Under the pieces are notes generated by a model that was given only the letters and a program-made list of their open reading frames with translations, searched no databases and was not told where the DNA came from. Below, one piece after another: positions 49,833 through 58,942 of a DNA stretch of 64,000 nucleotides (the first letter of the stretch is position 1; each line of letters begins with the position of its first letter). The stretch lies in the NCBI RefSeq assembly GCF_031954365.1, contig NZ_JAUSVZ010000007.1, one strand, 5' to 3'. The DNA is from Brevibacillus aydinogluensis. Its GTDB lineage: Bacteria; Bacillota; Bacilli; Brevibacillales; Brevibacillaceae. The position numbers and the translations under genes were made by a program.

Positions 49833-51269
49833 TCATTTCGCCAGTTCGTAAATGGCCTGGGCGTAGATCGCTGTCGCCTTGATCAGATCGTCCACCAAAA
49901 TGTGCTCGTCCCGCTGGTGAGCGCTGTCCGGCCGACCTGGAAACAGCGGTCCAAACGCCACCCCCACGTTCAGCGAACGGCCGTACGTGGCTCCGCCGAT
50001 GGCGATGATCTCGGCCTCCTGTCCGGTCTGCTCCGTGTACACCCGCTGCAGCGTGGTGATCAGCGGGTGCTGCGGGTCAACCCGATGGGGCTCCAGGTGC
50101 TCCACCACTGCCAACGAAAATGCCGCTTCCGCCAGCCGCTGTTCCAGAATCGCCTTCCACCGCTCAAACGGCTGGGAATGCGGATAGCGAATATTGACGC
50201 CAAACACGGCATCCCCGTCCGCCTCATAGCGAATGATGCCGGTGTTGAGGGTGAGCGGTCCCATTTCCTTGTCGTCGCAAGCGATGCCGATTGCCTTTCC
50301 GTCGTGCTGCCGATGGAAATAACGATCCGCAAAGCGGGCGAACTGCCGGCCCCGTTCGTCCAGTGTCAGCCCGGCCAAAAAGTGCAGCAGTTCCGTACCC
50401 GCGTTTACGCCCAAACTCGGATTCATGGCGTGAACGGAAACGCCCTCCATCTGCACATGCACCTGACCGCCGCGCACGTCCGCCGCTCCGCTCAGCCCCA
50501 TCTCCCGCACATACGCGCCAAAGCGCTCGGCCAGTTCCTGGCCGGTCATGGAGAGCGGCTCGAGCACGGCCTCCGCCTTGTCCGGCACCATGTTCATGCG
50601 CAGGCCTGCAGACAGCGTCAGCAGTCTGGCGTCAGGCCGGTCAACAGGCGTAATCTGCTGCGCCGCATACGCAGCCGCAGTCTGCGTCAGCATCAGGTCG
50701 GTCAGTCCTTTTTCCGCGTAGATCAGTGGAAAGTCAGCGTCCGGCGAAAAGCCCATCGTCGGCATTTCTTCGGTTTGGAAATAGGTTCTCACACACCGCC
50801 AGTTGGACTCCTCGTCCGTGCCAAAGATGAGCCGCACCCGTTTGGACAGCGGCAGCCCCAGTTCCTTGACAATTTTGGCGGCAAAGATGGCGGCCATGGT
50901 CGGCCCCTTGTCGTCAATTGCGCCGCGAGCCACGATTTTGCCGTCCACGATTTCGGCCGCATACGGCGGCGAGCTCCAACCGTCCCCTTCCGGCACAACG
51001 TCGACGTGACTGAGGATGCCGATCAGCTCCTCACCCTCGCCAAACTCCGCATGGGCAGCGTATCCCCCGACATCCTTGACTGTCATGCCAGCCTCTTTGC
51101 ACACCGTAAGCACGTAGTCAAGCGCTTGGCGGATGCCTTCTCCAAACGGCGCGCCGTCCCGGGCAGTCGCCGGATCGAGCACGCTTTTGATTTGCAGAAA
51201 CTCCCGCACGGCGGCAAGCAGTTCGTCTTTTCGCTTTGCCGCCTCTTGTTGCCAATCAACGCTTGTCAT
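49833..51269 (-). CDS. pepV: M20 family dipeptidase PepV
   Basis: The 478-residue zinc peptidase cleaves dipeptides in the cytoplasm. Zinc-ligand blocks are GILSHVDVVPEGDGW, RGAIDDKGPTMA and FGTDEESNWRC, with the later SPDADFPLIYAEKG of PepV. Length is typical for PepV. The start overlaps the alarmone synthetase stop (14 nt), and no separate ribosome site is clear, so translation is likely coupled to that gene. Confidence 0.92.
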   Translation of the reverse strand: MTSVDWQQEAAKRKDELLAAVREFLQIKSVLDPATARDGAPFGEGIRQALDYVLTVCKEAGMTVKDVGGYAAHAEFGEGEELIGILSHVDVVPEGDGWSSPPYAAEIVDGKIVARGAIDDKGPTMAAIFAAKIVKELGLPLSKRVRLIFGTDEESNWRCVRTYFQTEEMPTMGFSPDADFPLIYAEKGLTDLMLTQTAAAYAAQQITPVDRPDARLLTLSAGLRMNMVPDKAEAVLEPLSMTGQELAERFGAYVREMGLSGAADVRGGQVHVQMEGVSVHAMNPSLGVNAGTELLHFLAGLTLDERGRQFARFADRYFHRQHDGKAIGIACDDKEMGPLTLNTGIIRYEADGDAVFGVNIRYPHSQPFERWKAILEQRLAEAAFSLAVVEHLEPHRVDPQHPLITTLQRVYTEQTGQEAEIIAIGGATYGRSLNVGVAFGPLFPGRPDSAHQRDEHILVDDLIKATAIYAQAIYELAK

Positions 51270-51996
51270 CGTTTGATTTCGTCCCTTCCGTCGTCGTACT
51301 GTCGTCTTTTGCCGCCTGTGCCGCATCCAGATCCAAATCCAGCTCCACCAGCGAAATAAGCGACTCCATCGGCACCTCCTGCGCGGTGAACTCCACCTGC
51401 GCTTCCTTGATTTCTTCGCGGATGTTGTTCATTTCGCTGTCCAGCTTGTAGGACGCTTTGGCCGCCTCGATCAGGCGCTGCCGGATGGCGGACGGGATAA
51501 TTCCTTCGTATTTGTAGTTGAGAGAGTGTTCTATGGTCGCCCAAAAGTTCATGCCCAGCGTGCGGACCTGGATTTCCACCGGGATGGTGACCTGTCCGCG
51601 CGCCGTCATCAACGGGTATTCCACAGCCAGGTGGTACCCTCTGTACCCGCTTTCCTTGGGTTTGGAAACGTAGTCTTTCTCCAGGTAAACGCGCATGTCA
51701 TTGCGCTGTCGTATCATTTCCACGACGGCCGGAATGTCATCGATAAACTGGCAGATGATCCGGATTCCCGCGATGTCCCTGAGCTCCCAGCAGATGTTCT
51801 CGTCGATGGGAAACTGCAGGCGGTTCGCCTTGCTGTAAATGCTCGGGATGGACTTGACTCGTCCCGTGACGAACTCGATGGGGGAGTGTTCCTTGCGCTT
51901 ACGCAGCTCGTTGCGGATGTTTTTCAGCTTGACCTTGATTTCTTCCACGGCTTGTTCGAACGGTAGCAGATATAGTTCCCAATCTAGTTTGTGCAC
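51256..51996 (-). CDS. Small alarmone synthetase (RelQ-like GTP pyrophosphokinase)
   Basis: The 246-residue protein makes (p)ppGpp. It has only the synthetase domain: HSPIEFVTGRVKSIPSIYSK, the ATP/GTP-binding WELRDIAGIRIICQF and SGYRGYHLAVEYP, with EIQVRTLGMNFWATIEHSLNYKY near the end. It lacks the hydrolase and regulatory domains of Rel, as in RelQ/SAS1 types. GTG 51996 with GGAGGGG 6 nt upstream is the start. Its stop overlaps pepV, so stringent-response enzyme and dipeptidase are co-expressed. Confidence 0.9.
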   Translation of the reverse strand: MHKLDWELYLLPFEQAVEEIKVKLKNIRNELRKRKEHSPIEFVTGRVKSIPSIYSKANRLQFPIDENICWELRDIAGIRIICQFIDDIPAVVEMIRQRNDMRVYLEKDYVSKPKESGYRGYHLAVEYPLMTARGQVTIPVEIQVRTLGMNFWATIEHSLNYKYEGIIPSAIRQRLIEAAKASYKLDSEMNNIREEIKEAQVEFTAQEVPMESLISLVELDLDLDAAQAAKDDSTTTEGTKSNDDKR

Positions 51997-52069
51997 ACTG
52001 GTCCCCTCCGGCCCGAAACTCCATCGTCCTTATGATTCAACATTTTGGATGAGATATCCTCCCATAAAA

Positions 52070-52100
52070 AGAAAGAAGACCCGCCTCCCGGGTCTTTTTT
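52070..52100 (-). terminator. Terminator of the chemotaxis receptor gene
   Basis: AAGACCCG (52076-52083) pairs with CGGGTCTT (52089-52096). T-rich sequence follows on the minus strand (TTCTTTCTTTTT), and T6 on the plus strand, so it may act both ways. Confidence 0.75.
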
Positions 52101-52177
52101 ACAGGGATCGCAGGGCTCGGCCCGGTTTGGGGAAAGCGGCAAGAAAACCGAGGCCGTCCCTTTGCCAACCGCTCCTG

Positions 52178-54262
52178 CTATTCTTTTCTGTCGTCCAGCC
52201 GGAACGCCGTCAGCGAGCTAGTGAGCCGCTCCGCCAGCACGGCCAGTTGGTTCGCGGAAGCGGCGATCAGCTCCATCGCCGCGTTCTGCTCTTCGACAGC
52301 GGCGGAAATGCCCTGCACGCCGGCTGCCGCCTCCCGGGAAGCAGCCGATACTTCCTGGGCGACCGCCACCACCTGCTGCGCGTCTGGAGCCATCCGGGCA
52401 AACGCCTGGCTGACACCTTCCATTTCCGCAGAGACGCGGCGGATATTGTGTTCAATCCGGCGAAACATCTCATCCGACTGTCCGGCGGTCCGCCTGCCTT
52501 CCGCCACCGTGCGCGTGCCGTCGTCCATCTGCTCCACGATGGCGGCCGTGCTTTTCTGGATCTCACTGATCATCGACACGATCTGCTGCGCCGCCGCGTT
52601 CGTCCCCTCGGCCAGTTTGCGCACTTCCTCCGCCACGACTGCAAATCCTTTGCCGTGCTCGCCGGCGCGTGCCGCCTCGATGCCTGCGTTGAGCGCGAGC
52701 AGGTTGGTCTGCCGGGCGATCTCCGTGATGACAGCGATGATCTGTGATATGTCACGCGATCGCTGCTCCAGCTGTTGTACCGTCTGCGTCGTCGCCGTCA
52801 CCGCCCGGTCGATCTCCTCCATGCTGGCGATGACCGCCTCCACCGCCTGCCGTCCCGCTTCAGCGTCGTCCTTCATCTCGCGCGACGAAAGCGTGACCTG
52901 CTCCACGTGGCTGGTAACGCTGTGGACGCTGGCGGTCAGTTCCTCCGCCAAATGCAGCGTGTGCCCCATTTTGTCTACCTGCCTGTCGGCCGACGCTGAC
53001 ACGTCCTCGACGACCCGGGTGATCTGCTCGCCGGAAGAGGCAATCTCCGCGGTATTGCCGTGAATCTCGCGAACCGATTCCGTCACCGACGCAGCCGCCT
53101 GCCGCACCTGCCGCAAAATCTCATGGAGCTGTTCCCGCATGGCAAGCAGGGAACGGGCCAGCTCGCCCAGCTCGTCCGCGCGTTTCAGCAACCTCGCGGG
53201 AAAGGGCGCGGTAAAATCTCCCCGGCCGATCTGCCCGGCGATGGACAGAAGGCCAGCGAACGAGCGGCGCAGACCGGCAGACGCCCCCCAGGCGATGGCC
53301 ATCACCAGCACAAGCACAATGCCGTTAAACAGTATAATCGCATTTCGAATCTGATTAGGCCCGGTCATGATCTCCGTCATGTTCATCTCCGCCAGGATGG
53401 CCCAGTTGAGCTTGCCCACCTGTACCCGGTCGTAGGCGACCAGCACCTCCTCCCCGCGATAGTCGACGGCTTGGGCCGTGCCCGCGTTGCTGCCGGAAGA
53501 CAGCGCCTGTTCGGCAATCGGCGTCTCCACTTTCTGCCTAAGCATCGTCTCCTGCCCGTTCCCCAATTCGGTCCGCATCAGCTTGTCCGCCCCGATCAGG
53601 TAGATTTTCCCTGTTTCACCCAACCCCTCGCGCCGGTTCAACTGGCGGGAGACATAGTCCAGGGAAACCTCTGCGGCGAGCTGTCCGATCACCGTCCCGT
53701 GATCAAAGATCGGCACGGCCATGAAAACGGCGGGCACGCCGCCGGACGGTTCGTAACGGCTGACGTCCGACAGTTCCAGACTGTATCCCTTGGCCGCTTG
53801 TTTTACCGTCTGCCCCAAAGGGGTGCCGCTGTACGGACCGTCGTACAAGTTGGTGCCGAAGTCGGCCTGCGGATTCGTCTGGTACACCACGTCGCCATTC
53901 GCGTTGAGCAGGTACGCGTTGGCAAACCCGTAGCGGGACACCTCCATCTTCAGTTCCTTGCCCCAGATTTGCTCCGCTTCCTGGTAGGCAGGTGCCTCCC
54001 GTCCCAGCTTCCACACGCCATCAAAGGCGGCCAGCGACTGCACCACCGAACCGGACGCCGCCAGCGTCTCCAGGTTTTTGGAGCGTTCGCGGAAGTAGTT
54101 TTCCACCTGCTCCTTGTTGCTGTTGCGGAGTGCCTCCAGCGTCGCCGCACTGCCCTCCAGCAGGCCCCGCTTGGTCTCCGTGTAGGCAAACACCCCCGCT
54201 GCCGTCAGCGGCACAACGCCGGTCAGCAGCAAAGCGATCAATACCCGCGCCCCCAATTTCAT
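52178..54262 (-). CDS. Methyl-accepting chemotaxis protein
   Basis: The 694-residue transmembrane receptor has an N-terminal span, a large extracellular dCache-like sensor (about 40-290), a second span and HAMP domain (about 300-380), then a long methyl-accepting coiled coil. The signalling hairpin is recognisable at IAVITEIARQTNLLALNAGIEAARAGEHGKGFAVVAEEVRKLAE. Its ligand is unknown. The ATG has AAGGGGG upstream. Tandem (TAAATTC) repeats occur in the AT-rich region before the gene at about 54291-54310. Single-gene unit with terminator behind. Confidence 0.92.
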   Translation of the reverse strand: MKLGARVLIALLLTGVVPLTAAGVFAYTETKRGLLEGSAATLEALRNSNKEQVENYFRERSKNLETLAASGSVVQSLAAFDGVWKLGREAPAYQEAEQIWGKELKMEVSRYGFANAYLLNANGDVVYQTNPQADFGTNLYDGPYSGTPLGQTVKQAAKGYSLELSDVSRYEPSGGVPAVFMAVPIFDHGTVIGQLAAEVSLDYVSRQLNRREGLGETGKIYLIGADKLMRTELGNGQETMLRQKVETPIAEQALSSGSNAGTAQAVDYRGEEVLVAYDRVQVGKLNWAILAEMNMTEIMTGPNQIRNAIILFNGIVLVLVMAIAWGASAGLRRSFAGLLSIAGQIGRGDFTAPFPARLLKRADELGELARSLLAMREQLHEILRQVRQAAASVTESVREIHGNTAEIASSGEQITRVVEDVSASADRQVDKMGHTLHLAEELTASVHSVTSHVEQVTLSSREMKDDAEAGRQAVEAVIASMEEIDRAVTATTQTVQQLEQRSRDISQIIAVITEIARQTNLLALNAGIEAARAGEHGKGFAVVAEEVRKLAEGTNAAAQQIVSMISEIQKSTAAIVEQMDDGTRTVAEGRRTAGQSDEMFRRIEHNIRRVSAEMEGVSQAFARMAPDAQQVVAVAQEVSAASREAAAGVQGISAAVEEQNAAMELIAASANQLAVLAERLTSSLTAFRLDDRKE

Positions 54263-54386
54263 GACATGAGCCCCCTTGAAACGACCTGTGTTTTCTAAAT
54301 TCTAAATTCTATGAATGGTACAAATATATTACCATAGACCTAGAAAAAAATATCCAGTTTTGTCCGTGCGTGTCAGAAAAATTGGC

Positions 54387-54439
54387 AAAAAAAAAACGCG
54401 CCCGCACGACGGCTGATACAGCCTGCCGCACACACGCGT
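54387..54439 (-). terminator. Terminator of the ArgA-like gene
   Basis: ACGCG and CGCGT form the base of a long hairpin with further GC pairing (GCGCCCGC..., GGCAGG...), followed by ten Ts on the minus strand. It ends about 25 nt after the gene stop. Confidence 0.8.
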
Positions 54440-54463
54440 CCTGCCGGCGGGGAACGGTGACGC

Positions 54464-54943
54464 CTACGCTGTCGCCGTCTCCACGATCATCGCAATCTCG
54501 TCGCACATCGGCAGCTTGGAGCAGTTGATGCAGTCCTTCCATACCTTTTGCGGCAACGTCTCCTTGGCTACCACGCGGAATCCGCACTTTTCAAAGAATG
54601 CCTTCTGATAGGTAAGCGCCAGCACCCGGTTGATTCCCAGCAGACGGCACTGCTCCACGAGATGCAGCACCAACTGTTTGCCGACGCCCATGCCTTTGGC
54701 TTTCTCGGCGATGGCAAGCGAACGGATTTCCGCCAAATCCTCCCAAAGAATATGCAGGCCGGCCACGCCGATGACGCTTTCCCCGTCGTGGGCGACGACG
54801 AACGACTGCAGGTGTTCGCAGACGGAGAGTTTCGTCCGCGGCAGCATCAGCCCCTGTTGTGCATATTGATTAATAATCTCAAGCATCTGGTCGACGTCCC
54901 TCATGGTTGCCTGACGCACGGTCAACGTCTTTGTGACACTCAT
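54464..54943 (-). CDS. GNAT acetyltransferase, ArgA-like (putative N-acetylglutamate synthase domain)
   Basis: The 159-residue protein is a GNAT fold: EIRSLAIAEKAKGMGVGKQLV is the acetyl-CoA site, then RVLALTYQKAFFEKCGFRVV. The cysteine-bearing end DCINCSKLPMCDE and the overall pattern are typical of the small ArgA-type N-acetyltransferases that feed arginine synthesis in Gram-positive bacteria. ATG 54943 has GGGGGAG 6 nt upstream. An ARG-box-like site overlaps its probable promoter, supporting an arginine role, although the enzyme could be another GNAT. Confidence 0.78.
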   Translation of the reverse strand: MSVTKTLTVRQATMRDVDQMLEIINQYAQQGLMLPRTKLSVCEHLQSFVVAHDGESVIGVAGLHILWEDLAEIRSLAIAEKAKGMGVGKQLVLHLVEQCRLLGINRVLALTYQKAFFEKCGFRVVAKETLPQKVWKDCINCSKLPMCDEIAMIVETATA

Positions 54944-54982
54944 TCTGCACTCCCCCACTCCATCTCCTCAACGCCTCAATCC

Positions 54983-55000
54983 ACATAATAATTATTCATT
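54983..55000. promoter_or_regulatory. ARG-box-like operator upstream of the ArgA-like gene
   Basis: The sequence agrees with the ARG-box pattern WNTGAATWWWWATTCANW: right half ATTCA perfect (54994-54998), centre AATT, left half ATAAT with three of five bases. It lies 40-55 nt before the ArgA-like ATG. ArgR/AhrC control is inferred. Confidence 0.45.
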
Positions 55001-55080
55001 ATGATATATAAATATACATCCAGTCGAAAGAGAAGTCTATCCTTTTTTCCGTCATTTTGCTATTGGGCGGACAAACGCAT

Positions 55081-55116
55081 TTCTTTTAAATGGAACAATT
55101 GTGCTATAATCACAAT
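55081..55116 (+). promoter_or_regulatory. Promoter and TetR-type operator candidate
   Basis: A TATAAT -10 (55105-55110) with a weak TTCTTT at 55081-55086 and an 18-nt spacer. The inverted repeat ATTGTG (55098-55103) and CACAAT (55111-55116) flanks the -10, an ideal place for autorepression by the regulator just downstream. Confidence 0.55.
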
Positions 55117-55138
55117 AATAGAACGGAGGTGTTTCCCT

Positions 55139-55729
55139 TTGACGACACGCAGGGAGCGAAAAAAGCGGGAAACGCGCGACAAGATTTTCAACGCCGCGAT
55201 CAAGCTGTTCAAGCAGTACGGCTTTGAAAACACAACCATTGACATGATTTCCGAAGAAGCGGACGTCGCCCGCGGCACCATCTTTCTTCACTTCACATCA
55301 AAGGAAGCGATCCTCGCCAACTGGGGATACGAACGGCTGCAGGAAATCGAAGAACGGCGGGAAGAGTGGGACTACGGAGACAGTTGCAAGCAGAAGGTCT
55401 TGCGGATTTATAAAATCATGAACGAGGTCAACATCCAGAATTACGATTTTATCAAGGTGCTGATCGAGTCCTCGATGAAACACCGCAAGATCCTGGAAAA
55501 CGAAAAGAACGTCTACTACGAACTTCGGCAGCTGTTTGCGGACCTGATCGAAGAAGCGCAGGAAAAAGGGCGGCTGAAGGCGAAGTTCAATCCGCTCGTC
55601 GCGGCAAACATGCTGGAAAACATCTATTACAACGCCCTGTACGACTGGGTGCGCAGCGAAGGAGCCTGGGCTCTGGAGGAAATCATGGAAGAGAAGGTCT
55701 CCATCGTGTTTGAAGGGCTGGACGCATGA
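55139..55729 (+). CDS. TetR/AcrR-family transcriptional regulator
   Basis: The 196-residue regulator has an N-terminal HTH (KIFNAAIKLFKQYGFENTTI, ISEEADVARGTIFLHF) and a helical ligand domain (EVNIQNYDFIKVLIESSMKH). The start is a TTG at 55139 with CGGAGG about 8 nt upstream. The inverted repeat at its -10 suggests autorepression. The next gene on the strand (U32) follows after 160 nt; whether it is controlled is unknown. Confidence 0.83.
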   Translation: MTTRRERKKRETRDKIFNAAIKLFKQYGFENTTIDMISEEADVARGTIFLHFTSKEAILANWGYERLQEIEERREEWDYGDSCKQKVLRIYKIMNEVNIQNYDFIKVLIESSMKHRKILENEKNVYYELRQLFADLIEEAQEKGRLKAKFNPLVAANMLENIYYNALYDWVRSEGAWALEEIMEEKVSIVFEGLDA

Positions 55730-55888
55730 GCTCATCATGTGCCCGGCCCTTCTGACATGTTGGATGCGCTGACCGCCGGAAGGAAATGCCTGCCCGCCTG
55801 CGGCCCATCTTTTCCTTGCGGAGTCGGGGACATTTCCCTATGATGATGAAGAAAAGCTGTTCAACACGTTGGAGGTATTCACATACAC

Positions 55889-58381
55889 ATGCGAAACGGG
55901 ATCAAGCGTGAAGATATTGAGCTTTTGGCTCCCGCCGGCAACTGGGAGTGTCTGCGCGCGGCCGTCGCCAACGGGGCAAACGCCGTCTACTTCGGCGTGG
56001 AAAAATTCAATGCCCGGGCCCGCGCCGAGAACTTCCACATGTCCGAACTGCCTGAGATCATGTCGTTTTTGCACATGTACGGAGTCAAAGGTTTTCTTAC
56101 CTTTAATATCCTCGTCTTTGAAGATGAGATGAAGGAAGCGCAGGAGCTGATCGAAGCCTGTATCGACGCCGGAGTGGATGCAGTGATCGTGCAGGACCTC
56201 GGCCTCGTCAAGCTGATCCGCGAGATTTCCCCCGACTTTCCCATCCACGGCTCAACCCAGATGACGATCACCTCTCCGGAAGCGGTGGAGTTTACCAAGC
56301 CGTTTGGCCTGGAGCGTGTGGTACTCGGGCGTGAAAACTCGCTGAAGGAAATCAAGGTGATCGGCGAAAAGGCCAAGCTGCCGATGGAAGTGTTCGTGCA
56401 CGGCGCATTGTGTGTCTCCTACTCCGGCCAGTGCCTTACTTCGGAAATGTGGGGCGGCCGCTCGGCCAACCGCGGCGAATGCGCCCAAGCCTGCCGCCTC
56501 CCCTACGACCTGATCGTGGACGGGATGCAAAAGGAGATGGGCAACGTCGCCTACCTGCTGTCGCCCAAAGACCTGGCGGCAATCGACCTGGTGCCGGAAC
56601 TGATCGAGGCGGGCGTCACCTCCTTCAAGATCGAAGGCCGGCTGAAATCGCCGGAGTACGTGGCCAATGTGGTCAGCAAATACCGTGCGGCGATCGACCG
56701 CTACTTCGCCGGCGAGGAGGCAGCGCCGAGCGAACAGGACATCCGCGAGCTGCAGCAGAGCTTTTCCCGCGGCTTTACACACGGGTTCCTGAAAGGCACC
56801 AACAACAAGACGCTGCTGGACGGCACCTTCCCGAAAAGCCGCGGCGTCTATCTCGGCACGGTGAAAAAAGTGCTGAAGCACGCGGTGCTGGTAGAGCTGA
56901 ACGCTCCTTTGAAACGGGGCGACGGCATCGTCTTTGACGCCGGCGATCCGACGCAAAAAGAAGAAGGCGGACGCGTCTACGACATCCTCAGCCGCGGCAA
57001 AAAGGTGGAGGGCGAAGTGGAGAATGGCCTCTACGAGATCGTCATGGGACGAAACGACGTTAACCTGCAGCGGATCAATGTCGGCGACCGCGTCTGGAAG
57101 ACGAACGACCCCGAGCTGGACAAACGGCTGCGCAAAACATTCGAGACAGATAAGCCGTACCGCACCTTCCCGCTCGCGGTGCACGTCGTCGGCCGGCTGG
57201 GCGAAAAGCTGTCCGTCACCTGGGTGGACAAAACGGCCGACCACGCCGTGACTGTCAAGTCGGAAATGCCGCTGGAAGCAGCGCTGAAACGGCCGCTGAC
57301 CTCAGAACTGCTGTACGAGCAGTTGAGCCGGCTGGGGGGCACCCTGTTTTCCCTGAATGCCCAGGACCTGACGACCGATCTGGACGGCGACCTGATCCTG
57401 CCCGTGAGCGAACTGAACCGGATGCGGCGGGAAGCGGTGGAGCAGCTTCTCCACCTGCGGACAAAACCGCCGGTGTACCAGAAGCGGCGCGTAGACGTTT
57501 ATGCCGACGTGCCTGCCAAACAGCCGGTGGACAAACCGCTGTTGACCGCACTCTGCCGTTCGCTGGAGCAGGTGGAGGCGGCCGCCCAGACCGACGTCGA
57601 CTTTCTGTACGCCGATTTTGAATTCGTCAAACAGTATCCGGATGCGGTCAAACTGGCCCACCGGTACGGCAAACCCATCGGCATCGCCACGATGCGCATC
57701 CACATGCCGGATGAAAACGGCGTGCTGGCCCTGATCGCCAGAAGCAAGCCGGACGCCATCCTCGTCCGCAACACGGGCGCGCTGTACTACTACATGTCCC
57801 GCCGCGGCGAGATGGACATCCCGTTGATCGGCGATTTCTCGCTCAACGTGGCCAACCACAAGGCCGTCTCGCTGTTTCTGGAGTGCGGTCTCAAGCGGGT
57901 AACCGCCTCGTACGATCTGAACATCCAGCAAATGGTGGACCTGCTTGGCAAAACGGATGCGTCCAAAATCGAAGTGGTGATTCACCAGCACCTGCCGATG
58001 TTCCATACGGAGCACTGCGTCTACTGTACGTTCCTCAGCCCCGGCACGGACCATACCAACTGCGGCCAGCCGTGCGAGTCCCACCGCGTCTCGCTGCGCG
58101 ACCGCGTCGGATTCTCCCATCCGGTCCGCGTCGATACCGGCTGCCGCAACACGGTGTACAACGCCATCGACCAGTCGGGAGCGGAGTACCTGAATGAATT
58201 TATCAAATTGGGCGTGGGCAGCTACCGCGTCGAGTTTTTGGAGGAAGAGCCGGAGCGAGTCAAAGAGGTGATCGACCTCTACCGCCGGGCGCTGCGCGGC
58301 GAAGTGAGCGGCACCCACGTCTGGCGGACGCTGAAAGCGACCAACCAGTTGGGCGTCACCCGCGGCCAGCTCACCAAATAG
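55889..58381 (+). CDS. Long U32 family protein (RlhA-like, with C-terminal DUF3656-type region)
   Basis: The 830-residue protein starts with the U32 core (IELLAPAGNWECLRAAVANG, AVYFGVEKFNAR, SKDLAAIDLVPELIEAGVTSFKIEGR) and has the cysteine motif SGQCLTSEMWGG / GECAQACRLPY that binds an iron-sulphur cluster. A C-terminal region of about 400 residues carries another cysteine set (HCVYCTFLSPGTDHTNCGQP). E. coli RlhA of this family hydroxylates 23S rRNA C2501, so RNA modification is likely rather than proteolysis. The ATG is preceded by TTGGAGG at an unusually long 13 nt. Confidence 0.9.
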   Translation: MRNGIKREDIELLAPAGNWECLRAAVANGANAVYFGVEKFNARARAENFHMSELPEIMSFLHMYGVKGFLTFNILVFEDEMKEAQELIEACIDAGVDAVIVQDLGLVKLIREISPDFPIHGSTQMTITSPEAVEFTKPFGLERVVLGRENSLKEIKVIGEKAKLPMEVFVHGALCVSYSGQCLTSEMWGGRSANRGECAQACRLPYDLIVDGMQKEMGNVAYLLSPKDLAAIDLVPELIEAGVTSFKIEGRLKSPEYVANVVSKYRAAIDRYFAGEEAAPSEQDIRELQQSFSRGFTHGFLKGTNNKTLLDGTFPKSRGVYLGTVKKVLKHAVLVELNAPLKRGDGIVFDAGDPTQKEEGGRVYDILSRGKKVEGEVENGLYEIVMGRNDVNLQRINVGDRVWKTNDPELDKRLRKTFETDKPYRTFPLAVHVVGRLGEKLSVTWVDKTADHAVTVKSEMPLEAALKRPLTSELLYEQLSRLGGTLFSLNAQDLTTDLDGDLILPVSELNRMRREAVEQLLHLRTKPPVYQKRRVDVYADVPAKQPVDKPLLTALCRSLEQVEAAAQTDVDFLYADFEFVKQYPDAVKLAHRYGKPIGIATMRIHMPDENGVLALIARSKPDAILVRNTGALYYYMSRRGEMDIPLIGDFSLNVANHKAVSLFLECGLKRVTASYDLNIQQMVDLLGKTDASKIEVVIHQHLPMFHTEHCVYCTFLSPGTDHTNCGQPCESHRVSLRDRVGFSHPVRVDTGCRNTVYNAIDQSGAEYLNEFIKLGVGSYRVEFLEEEPERVKEVIDLYRRALRGEVSGTHVWRTLKATNQLGVTRGQLTK

Positions 58382-58435
58382 GACCGGTCGATACCGTCCC
58401 GGCCTTACCCATACCCTGTGAGGAGGAGATTGATT

Positions 58436-58666
58436 ATGGCGGACCTTTCCCAGCCCACGCCGGAAAACCTGGCGACGATTATTGAAGGCATCAAGTCCAA
58501 ACTGAACATGGCCAACACCGCCGTCATGCGGCCGGAGGATTTCGACCTGACCCATTACGAAGACTTGCTGTACCTGTACAACATGGTGCAGAAAAAAGCG
58601 AGCTTCAGCATCAACGAAATGACCGCCATCGTCGAAGAACTGGGCAGCATGCGGAAGCAGTCCTGA
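58436..58666 (+). CDS. DUF1128 family protein
   Basis: The 76-residue protein fits DUF1128, a small cytoplasmic Firmicute family: NLATIIEGIKSKLNMANTAV, PEDFDLTHYEDLLYLYNMV and the tail SINEMTAIVEELG. The function is unknown. ATG 58436 has AGGAGGAG 7 nt upstream. It follows the U32 gene by 54 nt on the same strand and may share its transcript. Confidence 0.85.
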   Translation: MADLSQPTPENLATIIEGIKSKLNMANTAVMRPEDFDLTHYEDLLYLYNMVQKKASFSINEMTAIVEELGSMRKQS

Positions 58667-58784
58667 CCCGGGGCCCAATAGTCAGGCCCTAGACTTAGAG
58701 CCCAGCCCCCGGGAAACCTGCGCGAGGATCGCTGCAACCGCGCCGTGCGGGGGCTCATGCTTTCGCCCTGCTTCCTGATTGACG

Positions 58785-58830
58785 ACACGCCGTATCCGCA
58801 GAGTGGTACGGCGTGTTTCATTTGTTTCCT
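58785..58830 (+). terminator. Terminator after the U32/DUF1128 transcript
   Basis: ACACGCCGTA (58785-58794) pairs with TACGGCGTGT (58807-58816), followed by T-rich sequence. Upstream (58670-58760) lies a GC-rich structure with AGCCCCC pairing GGGGGCT across about 40 nt, of unknown role. Confidence 0.75.
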
Positions 58831-58942
58831 CGATGCAAAAACGGCACGTCCCACCCCGCTTAATTTGGGCGAACATCCCGTACATCCGAGACATACGCAT
58901 ATCTCGTAATCAAATTCCACTGGAAACGGGGTGGATTGCACC

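Noticed and set aside
53060..54298. 412-codon plus-strand frame opposite the chemotaxis receptor
   Set aside because: Antisense shadow of a strongly supported receptor gene; His/Arg/Gln-rich composition is typical of such shadows.
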